Origin: Amanita rubescens
Lineage: Eukaryota; Basidiomycota; Agaricomycetes; Agaricales; Amanitaceae
Direction of reading: 5' to 3'
Length of the DNA: 64,000 nt
NCBI GenBank assembly: GCA_015039365.1
Contig: WION01000032.1
Location: 1-64,000, forward strand
Part shown: one piece after another, positions 55,753-64,000 of the stretch
Position numbering within the stretch: position 1 is the first letter of the stretch
How the letters are laid out: every line of letters starts with the position of its first letter
Position numbers and translations under genes: made by a program
The notes under the pieces: generated by a model
Databases searched by the model: none
What the model was told of the DNA's origin: nothing
The model's input: only the letters and a program-made list of their open reading frames with translations

Positions 55753-57799
55753 TAGGTGTGTCCGTCAGCACGAGCGCATATATGTATAGATCGGACGTGA
55801 ATGCCATTCTGTTCATCCTTCGCGGCCCGAACTCTGCCCAGAAAAAGCGATTCCCCTCGCGCGATCATTAAATGCTTATGGCGGTGATAGATAATGCACT
55901 TTATAGAGCATGAAAATGATGCATCGCCTCTTACTGTGCCTTAACCACTTGCTCCCTGAGGTGATGTTTAGGCACCTTGACATAACGTTCGTATGAGGGG
56001 CATGCTTAATGACATATAACCGCGAACACGAACGTTCCTACCACCACATCCGCCAACGCTCCCCTTCAAACTGACAGTCTAGGTTCAGAATCCTCGTCCG
56101 CCTCGCGCTGGATAGAACTGAGAACTGATGTTCAGCGCGAGCGCAGTCTCCATCGAAAACTGGTGTTTGTACCATGTCGTCTGGCCAGCTTCTTGCAGTA
56201 AAGAGGGCGATCACAAGTATACACGCGGTTGTTGAGAGGAGGTACGTGCCATTGTTGAATGGCATAGAATTGAAATGATAGTTGCTCACAGAGAGATACG
56301 CTACGTTGCTCGCCCAAATCTGCCCGTCCCAAAAATAGCTCATATTGATGAAATCGATGAACGAACACGAATTGGTGAAAAGGGAAAAAACCGAACGACT
56401 CGATCTGGCTCGACCGAAATACATTGAGACGAACATGCAAACAACTGACTGTAGTGTTTTCGCGCATGCATACATTTCACAAACACCTTGAGGAACATGG
56501 TCTTGAAGAGACATATCGCTTCCAAAACAAAAGGGCGCGATTGTGCTTCATAAGTCTATCGAGAATTGGGTTCATCAGGAAAGTTTCTGTAGGGCAATGA
56601 GGTAGGTGTGAAATGATCGTTGAAAAGACCCACCAGCTGATCGTGATGGTATAGTCTATGAAAGTAGTGAAATTGAAAGGCATCACGGGGCAGCGGGGAG
56701 GCTCTGCTCGAGCGTGAGCACCAACTTCTTGCTCAGTGGCATCATCGCACTAGCGCGAAAAAGAAAGGATCAATCCAGGTACAAGCAGCCGATAAATTCA
56801 ACGTGAGATCCCCATACATTCTCTTTTGTATACGCTGACAGTTATCGGGACAAGGTCTTTGAGAACTTTGAGGTGGTCGTCGGACGACCAATGATCCGCC
56901 GCTCCGAGGGCATCAATGGCATTCACCCGCTTTTCGAAATCCTCTTTTAAACGAGAGCGAACCACCAGCTTCAATACTCAGCTGCTTCAAGTATTCGTTA
57001 TTTCACGCCAGAGAAAGAAAGAGCTGGCAAGAAATAGCGAGTTTGCGAGGAGGAATCTGGGGGCCAGGTGACCCAATGAGACGTACTGTGTTTCTTCAAA
57101 ATCAGACCCAAAGGCGAACAGCTCGGATTGCGACCGAGAAACACCATGGTTGTCGCTCGGGGCCAGTTCCTTTTTTCACCGATCGAAGCGTGAGGGTCGT
57201 CCGTAGTTCCAGTCTGGTGAGTCCAGACACTTCTTTTTTCGTTTCTTGGGAGTAATCGCAGTTGCGTGAATCGCCATCGTTACGGGTGATTCCCACATCT
57301 GCCGTACTCTGCTCACGTCACGGAGCTGATAACCGTTACTTTATAAAGGGCCCCGTTATGCTGTCTGGTGAGCATCATAAAGCTGAGCTCATCGGGCAGT
57401 CGGCCGCTCCGGGGTCCGGGGGCTCAGTTCATACACGGGTCTACTATGAGGCAACCTTCTCTACCTTTCTGACTTGTCGGAGTACCTCCGCATGGTGATA
57501 TTCATAGACGATCGGTGAATCTGCGGCGTCATCCGACTCGACGTTCAACGTTCAAACGCTCAATGCTCAACTCCAAGGAGCATAATACGCAAATCAAGCG
57601 ATGGTAGACGATGCGAGGCATTGTACATAACCTTTCTTTATCCATAGCAGCCGCCTGTGCGTTGTCGATTGGTCTGACTGCCCATATACATATCAAGTCC
57701 ATTTTTGGACTACTTAGTCACGATAAGGGTTGATCGCGTCAATGTCCTAATGCCACCCCCTACTTAAAACAGCACGACCCAGGCTTGCCCCCTGCATTC
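55753..57799. other. Intergenic region with possible unrecognised leftward exons
   Basis: About 2 kb. On the minus strand, 56749-56477 is open (CDDATEQEVGAHARAEPP, then FTTFIDYTITISWWVFS) after a good acceptor. A helical stretch at ~57010-56840 reads KEDFEKRVNAIDALGAADHW. I could not join them in frame or assign a family. The last ~110 bp start the P450 duplication. Confidence 0.4.
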
Positions 57800-60373
57800 A
57801 TGGATTCGAAGACTACCACCGGACTCGCGGTTATTGCATCTTGTTACTGCGTTTTGCTCATATGGCAGGCATTTTCCAAACATCGAAAGGTGCGTGCTTG
57901 ATTAATTGAATATCGTGGCCAATGCGATTGAATTGGGTTTACAGTTGAGCGCTATACCGACAATTGGCCCCTCTGGCTTCTTGACTTCGTACATCGGTGC
58001 TCTGCAGTTCGTTAAACAAGGCAAGGATATGATACAAGAGGGCTACGACAAAGTATGTGCGGCTGTGACATGATAATACACCGCTCTCTGGATTTATAAT
58101 TGCCGTGACAGTACCGTGGTTCTGTCTTCAAGGTCCCAATGCTGACGCAATGGGCCATTGTCGTCACTAATCAGCAATTGATCGACGACATACGACGGGC
58201 ATCCGACGATCAACTCTCACTCAAAGACGCGGCTGCAGAGGTGACTCAGCTTGCATTTTCTTATAATTCGCCTTTGACTTACCCATATTGCACAAGTTTT
58301 TTCATACCGATATTCTGCTTGACCGTGAAATGCACGATGACAGCTTTCACTCCGATGTCGTACAGAATCAACTCACGAGAAACATCGCAGCTCGGTTTTC
58401 AGATGTCCAGGACGAGATCACGGTCGCCTTTTCACAGATTATTCCCACAAAGGGAAATGGTATGCGTTGATGATTCTCTTGGAGAGAATATTCATTGATC
58501 AGGATCAGAATGGACAACGGTTAATGCACGCAATGCCGTTTTGAGCATCGTTTGTAGGAGTGTCAATAGGATGCTCGTCGGACTACCTCTATGTGAGTGT
58601 CACGCCCGCTATCGGCCCACACCTCTTTGACGTTTCCAAGGCCGTAATCCGGATTACATATCGTTAAACGTGGAATTCACGATTGATATCATCCTGTCAG
58701 GTACAATTCTCAACCTGTTCCCAACCTCTCTCAGACAGTAAGTTGCTGCATGATGGCGCGCCAGCCGATAAGACAATTATATCGCAGTTTCTTCGTCCAT
58801 TTCTTGAGGAAAGTACCTAACGGAATCAAACGTGGAATGAAACACCTGGGACCTTTGATTAGAGAACGCATTGAACAGGAAGCGCAAAACGGAGACGATT
58901 GGTCCGATAAACCAGTTAGTAAAAACCTAATTTTATGCGTTGAAAACTTAACGTTTCTTATAGAACGATGCTATAAGCTGGCTTCTGGAAGTCGCAAAAG
59001 ATCACCCTCGCCGACGCGATATAAAGAGCTTAGTCACTCGCATGTTGCTCCTGAACTTTGTTAGTATCCACACTACGACAATGGTACGCAAACGCAATTG
59101 CCTATCCTGATTGTGTAACTGAAGCATGCCCTTAGGCATTCACAAACGCGCTATTCAATTTAGCCACACGTCCGGAATATTTACAGCCCATGCGCGAAGA
59201 AGTCGAGGCTGTGATAAATGAAGAAGGTTGGACCAAATCTGCCATTGGGAAACTCAGGAAACTGGATAGTTTCTTGAAAGAGTCACAGAGACTATCACCG
59301 GGACTCTGTATGCTCCCCGTTTCATCTCGAGTATTCCTCAAATTCCTCATTTTGATTGTAAAGTCAGCGTGCGGCGTAAAGTTATAAAAGACTTTACATT
59401 TTCAAACGGGGTAACGGTTCCTGCCGGCTTTAACATCGTCATTCCACATGGTTGCGTGCATCATGATTCGGTTCGTATCCAATCTTTCTGGTCATTCCAT
59501 CTCCTATATAGGTCTTTGCTTAGGAATACTATTCTGACCCCGAGGTTTTCGACGGGTTCAGGTTCTCCAAGATGCGCGAGAAAGAAGGCGAAAGCACGAA
59601 ACACGGAATGGTGACTCCTACTACCGGATTTCTAACATTTGGACAAGGGCGGCATGCATGGTACTTGGTGTCATTCTTCGAAACCGAAACAGGTTCTGAT
59701 ATGTTCCCAATTCTAGTCCAGGCAGGTTTTTCGCAGTAAACGAGGTCAAGACAATGCTTGCATATGTTTTACTAAACTACGATGTGAAGATGGCCAATGA
59801 CGGTGGACGCCCATCCGAGGTGTGGTTTGGGACTATGGCGACTCTTGATCCCAAGGCAGAAGTGATGTTCCGTAAGCGGACGTGATCATTGGAGGGTATA
59901 ACCTCGTTTTCTGCCTAGGTACTAATGAAAAATCTTGGGATGACTTCTCAGGCATAAAGTTAGAACCTGTTCGTAAAGAGTAGGTTATCAGAAGGTACTG
60001 AGACTGCATGATTTCACTACTGAAATTCCCGCTTCCTTGAGGGTGTCGTTCGTTCACGACAGCTGTCAATCTTGAGGTCAGATTAATGTTATAAATTGTG
60101 TCAAGTACGGGGGCAAGAGCTTTGCAACCTGAGGATTGAAGCACCCATTTCGGACAAAAAAGCATAGTTGGAACATGTGCGAAACTTTCACAGTGCACCA
60201 GATAGTAATATGATGATATATCTCGCCAGTAAGTAGTTGGGCCCGGGGCCGCCCCGTCACGATGTGTGTGAGATTCAATTACAAGTTGCGGTACGATCAT
60301 CGAGCCTGAACACTATCAGTACTATATACGCATCAATGCAGTAGTGAGTGCACTAGATCCTATCATCCAGGTC
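57690..60373. repeat. P450 tandem duplication, unit 1
   Basis: Promoter, P450 gene and ~490 bp of 3' flank are repeated at 61290-63935 with a period of ~3,597 bp. Both units also share the 3' flank region at ~60000-60300 and ~63590-63880. Confidence 0.8.
57800..59885 (+). CDS. Cytochrome P450 monooxygenase, copy 2
   Basis: Twelve exons: 57800-57889, 57945-58052, 58112-58240, 58297-58459, 58503-58592, 58641-58737, 58788-58914, 58964-59083, 59136-59307, 59364-59470, 59524-59660 and 59717-59885. They total 1,509 nt or 502 aa. An N-terminal anchor (TGLAVIASCYCVLLIWQAF) precedes LSAIPTIGPSG. The I-helix is SIHTTTM, the K-helix KESQR, and the heme loop FGQGRHAC-PGRFF has the Cys codon split by the last intron. 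The architecture is the same as P450 copy 1, whose exons differ by only a few codons. It is probably the CYP512-like group, ER-bound, substrate unknown. All phases close and I see no lesion. Confidence 0.9.
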
Positions 60374-60645
60374 GCGCCCCACCCTCTTTTTTTTAGAAAG
60401 ATTATTCTATTGTAGACATTTTTGACGCTTCTACCAGGGTCGTAAAAATTCCCGATACTCAAACCGATGCCATAAACACCAAGTGGATACAATGCGGGGA
60501 TTAGCAAAAGGCAAAGACATAGTATCTCGTCGGCTTCCCGAACATGATCACTTGACGTCAATGTGGCATGGTATTGATGGAAATGCGTGATTGGGTTGGT
60601 AATATTTAGCAGCGCAGTAGCAGTCTTCCGAGTTTCCAAGCCACC
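59886..60645. other. 3' flank of P450 copy 2
   Basis: Mostly the duplicated 3' flank, with no gene. Leftward frames here (59833-60300) recur at 63447-63970 only because the flank is duplicated, and they lack domains. Confidence 0.5.
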
Positions 60646-60900
60646 ATGGATGGGAGGATCTTCGCTGCATTTGCAGTGGTTGCATTCGTTTACTGTCTTC
60701 CCGCTATTTGGAAAACGATTGCCAAGCATCAGAAGTTACGCGTATCAAGCTACTGGAAAAGAAAAGCACACAATCAGTTACAGTAGAGCAGTATCATCCG
60801 ACAATAGTCCCTCCGGCAATTTGACTCCGTATATCGGCGCTCTTCGGTTTTATGGATATGGTCGGGGAATGGCACAGGAAGACCATGAGAGTGTAAGGAT
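60646..60900 (+). pseudogene. P450 5' relic (rightward)
   Basis: The first exon is intact in style (MDGRIFAAFAVVAFVYCLPA, then WKTIAKHQK) but the donor GT is lost. The second exon matches LSAIPTIGPSG...SYIGALRF with a one-base insertion and a TAG at its start, and ends at GTAAGG near 60892. Nothing downstream of exon 2 remains. Confidence 0.75.
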
Positions 60901-60929
60901 GGGATCTTACGTCTTGCATTGTACATGAC

Positions 60930-61081
60930 GACCCAATTGCTGGAATAGCGCTCAATTGTGATTCCAAGACCACCGTGTTGCGTTTGATACTCGGTACACA
61001 CCTGTGACGACTGCTTTCCAAACAAATGAACGCAGTAAAGGGATACAATCTATGCCAATGCATAATGGTCTTCGCGTCCAT
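60930..61081 (-). pseudogene. P450 5' relic (leftward)
   Basis: On the minus strand a first exon starts at 61081 (MDAKTIMHWHRLYPFTAF), close to the MDAK start of P450 copy 1. After a GTGTGT donor, the beginning of exon 2 (LSAIPAIG) is readable at ~60955-60930. The rest is missing, ending where the oppositely oriented relic ends. Confidence 0.7.
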
Positions 61082-61289
61082 CGCTGTCACTTGAAAGGCC
61101 ATGATGCTGCTGACGGTCGCGTTATATATATAAACGCGGCTATGGTGATTCTTTTCCATCAGAGGCATGCGGTGCAACGTTGAACGAGTGTAGAACGATT
61201 TCGATGATAATCATCATTTGACTAGTACGAAGACGGGCCGCATTTATGGGCGCCGTCGTAAATACTAGTAATACTGATTAGCATGGGCC

Positions 61290-63935
61290 GAGTTGTGTCC
61301 ATTTTTAGTCAAGGTTTGTCACGATAAGGGTTGATTGTGCCGACGAGATGTCACACCCTACATAAAACAGCACGTCCCAGGCTTGCTTCCTGCATTCATG
61401 GATTCGAAGACTATCACAGGACTCGCAGTTATTGCATCTTGTTACTGCGTTTCGCTCATATGGCAGGCATTTTCCAAATATCGAAAGGTGCGTACTTGAT
61501 TAATCGAATATCGTGGCCAATACGACTGAATTCGACTCTTTACAGTTGAGCGCTATCCCGACAATCGGCCCCTCTGGTTTCTTGACTTCGTACATCGGCG
61601 CTCTGCGATTCCTTAAACATGGCAGGGATATCGTGGAAGAGGGATACAACAAAGTACGTGTGGTGGGACGTAACGCACCGCTTTCTGGATTTACAGTTGC
61701 CATGACAGTACCGTGGTTCTGTCTTCAAGGTCCCAATGCTGACGCAATGGATCGTTGTCGTCACTAGTCGGCAATTAATCGACGACATACGACGGGCATC
61801 CGACGATCAACTCTCACTCAAAGACGCGGCTGCAGAGGTGACTCAGCTTGCATTTTCTTACAATTCGCCTTTGACTTACCCATATTGCACAAGTTTCTCC
61901 ATACTGATATTCTGTTTGACCATGAAATGCACGATGACGATTTTCACGCCGATGTTGTGAAGAATCAACTCACGAGAAACATCGCAGCTCGGTTTTCAGA
62001 TATCCAGGACGAGATCACGGTCGCCTTTTCACAATTTATTCCTACAGAGGGAAATGGTATGTATTGATGATTCTCTTGGAGAGAATATTCGTTGATTAGG
62101 ATCAGAATGGACAACGGTCAATGTACGCGATGCTGTTTTAAGCATCGTTTGTAGGAGTGTCAATAGGATGCTCGTTGGACTACCTTTATGTGAGTGTCAC
62201 GCCCGCTATCGGTCCACATCTCTTTGACGTTTAGAAGGTCGTGATCCGGATTACATATCGTTAAACGAGGGATTTACGATTGACGTCTTCCTGTCAGGTA
62301 TCATTCTCAACTTCTTCCCAACCTCTCTCAGACAGTAAGTTGCTGCATGATTGCGTGTAAACCTATATGACAATTATATCGCAGTTTCTTCGTCCATTTC
62401 TTAAGGAAAGTACCTAACGGAATCAAACGCGGAGTGAAACACCTAGGACCTTTGATTAGAGAACGCATTGAACAGGAAGCGCAAAACGGAGACGATTGGC
62501 CCGATAAACCAGTTAGTAAAAACTTGATGTTTTGCGTTGAAAACTTAATGTTTCTTATAGAACGATGCTATAAGCTGGTTTCTGGAAGTCGCAAAAGATA
62601 ACCCTCGCCGACGCGATATAAAGAGCTTAGCCACTCGCATGTTGCTTACAAACTTTGTTAGCATCCACACCACGACAATGGTACTCAAACGCAATTGCCT
62701 ACCTGAAAGTGTAACTAAAGCATGGTTTTAGGCATTCACAAACGTGCTATTCAATTTAGCCACACGTCCGGAATACTTACAGCCCATGCGCGAAGAAGTC
62801 GAGGCTGTGATAAATGAAGAAGGTTGGACCAAATCGGCCATTGGGAAACTCAGGAAATTGGATAGTTTCTTGAAAGAGTCACAGAGACTATCATCGGGAC
62901 TCTGTATGCTCCGCGTTTCATCTCGAGTATTCTTAAATTCTCTCACCTTGATTGTAAAGTCAGCGTGCGGCGTAAAGTTATGAAAGACTTTACATTTTCA
63001 AACGGGGTAACGGTCCCTGCCGGCTTTACGATCGCCATTCCACATGATTGCGTACATCATGATTCGGTTCGTAACCGATCCTTATGGTCATTCCATCTCT
63101 TATATAGGTTTTTACTTAGGAATACTATTCCGACCCCGAGGTTTTCGACGGGTTTAGGTTCTCCAAGATGCGCGAGAAAGAAGGCGAAAGCACAAAACAC
63201 TCAATGGTGACTCCTACTACCGGATTTCAAACATTTGGACAGGGGCGGCATGCATGGTACTTAGTATCTTTCTTCGAAACCAAAACGGGTTCTGATATGT
63301 TCCCGATTCTAGTCCAGGGAGGTTTTTCGCAGTAAACGAGATCAAGACGATGCTTGCATATGTTTTGCTAAACTACGATGTGAAGATGGCCAATGATGGT
63401 GGACGCCCATCCGAGGTGTGGTTTGGTGATATGTCGACCCCTGATCCTAAGGCAGAAGTGATGTTCCGTAAGCGGATATGATAGTTGGAGGACGTAATCT
63501 CGTTTTCTGCCCAGGTATCAATGATAAATCCTGGGATGACTTTTCAGGCATAAAAGTTAGAGCCTGTTCGCCCCAGCTAAAGAGTAACTGAGACTGCATG
63601 ATTTCACTGCTGCAATTCCCGGTTCCTTGAGGGTGTCGTTCGCTCACGACAGCTGTCAATCTTGGGGTCAGATTAATGTTATAAATTGCGTCAAGTACAG
63701 GGGCAAAAGCTTTGCAACCTGAGGATTGATGCACAGAGCATGCTTGGAACATGTGCGAAACTTTCACAGTGCGCCGGATATTAGTATGATGATATCTCGC
63801 CAGTAAGTAGTTGGGGCCGCCCCGTCACGATGTGTGTGAGATTCAATTGCAAGTAGCGGTACGATCATTGAGCCCGAACACGATATATACGCATTAACGC
63901 AGTAGTGAATGCACTGGATCCCATCATCATCCAGG
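61290..63935. repeat. P450 tandem duplication, unit 2
   Basis: Direct repeat of 57690-60373. Synonymous-looking differences are spread throughout, so the duplication is not brand new. Confidence 0.8.
61398..63481 (+). CDS. Cytochrome P450 monooxygenase, copy 3
   Basis: Same 12-exon plan as copy 2, shifted by ~3,597 bp, from ATG 61398 to TGA 63479-63481. It starts MDSKTITGLAVIASCYCVSL. It keeps SIHTTTM, KESQR and the split heme loop FGQGRHAC-PGRFFAVNE. Replacements relative to copy 2 include QFVKQGKDMIQ to RFLKHGRDIVE early on and NALFN to NVLFN in the helix after the I-helix. I walked each exon and found no stop, frameshift or lost splice site. The two copies may differ in substrate range or expression. 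Confidence 0.88.
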
Positions 63936-64000
63936 TCCGGCAGTGGAAATACGCGATGGCAAGTGCACATCGATATCGATAGATGTCTTCAAGATGACAT
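63482..64000. other. 3' flank of P450 copy 3
   Basis: Duplicate of the flank after copy 2, up to ~63935. No gene seen before the window ends. Confidence 0.5.

Noticed and set aside
1..64000. CRISPR arrays, bacterial operons or plasmid origins
   Set aside because: No regularly spaced short repeats; pervasive spliceosomal introns show that this is eukaryotic DNA.

Overview
This is nuclear DNA of a filamentous basidiomycete, most likely an Agaricomycete. The genes are intron-dense, with mostly 45-60 nt GT-AG introns, some coding exons of 6-15 nt and two GC-AG introns. The gene families are ones typical of that class: an SLM1-type TORC2 effector, Pho88/SND3, multi-pass proteins of the DUF6533 kind, multi-exon P450s with near-identical architecture, APH-like kinases and a tyrosine-recombinase retrotransposon. 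There are no operons, rRNA, recognisable tRNA or CRISPR. Exon models were traced by hand from reading frame, splice signals and paralogue comparison. Exon boundaries are therefore inferences, although most phases close exactly.

Layout. 0.5-9.2 kb is a conserved housekeeping block: HMG-box factor (-), SLM1-like (-), PHO88/SND3 (+), ATP synthase subunit g (+), aldo/keto reductase (+). 9.8-24.2 kb is accessory: a convergent pair of paralogous multi-pass membrane genes, a P450 (-), a BBE-type FAD oxidase (-), a DUF6533-like membrane gene (+) and a broken F-box gene (+). 25.1-44 kb is a repeat-rich zone. It holds five tiny genes that each encode little more than one double-stranded-RNA-binding domain (dsRBD), arranged in a tandem duplication. 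One unit is split by a Ngaro/DIRS-like retroelement, which is itself split by a young TRIM element with two apparently identical 197-bp LTRs and a 5-bp target duplication. A GFA-family gene and an uncharacterised helical gene lie near the right end of this zone.

44-55.8 kb is a segmental triplication of a divergent gene pair. An uncharacterised gene (called GVRIGDVG here after its motif) reads leftward and an ARMT1/DUF89 gene reads rightward. Copy 1 keeps the first gene, copy 2 keeps the first plus a truncated ARMT1, and copy 3 keeps only a complete 16-exon ARMT1. A C2H2-like gene with a duplicated exon and an APH-like kinase gene lie between the copies. 57.7-64 kb is a direct tandem duplication of a 12-exon P450 gene (period about 3.6 kb), with two further P450 5' relics facing each other between the copies.

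The strongest candidate for something undescribed is the cluster of mini-dsRBD genes (25.7-43.9 kb). At least four have open, spliced frames with dsRBD signatures while their flanks have drifted, and they sit in a retroelement-rich zone. A role in RNA silencing or dsRNA buffering is only an inference. Second are the GVRIGDVG family, conserved across two copies but without a function I can name, and the microexon-rich ARMT1 gene.
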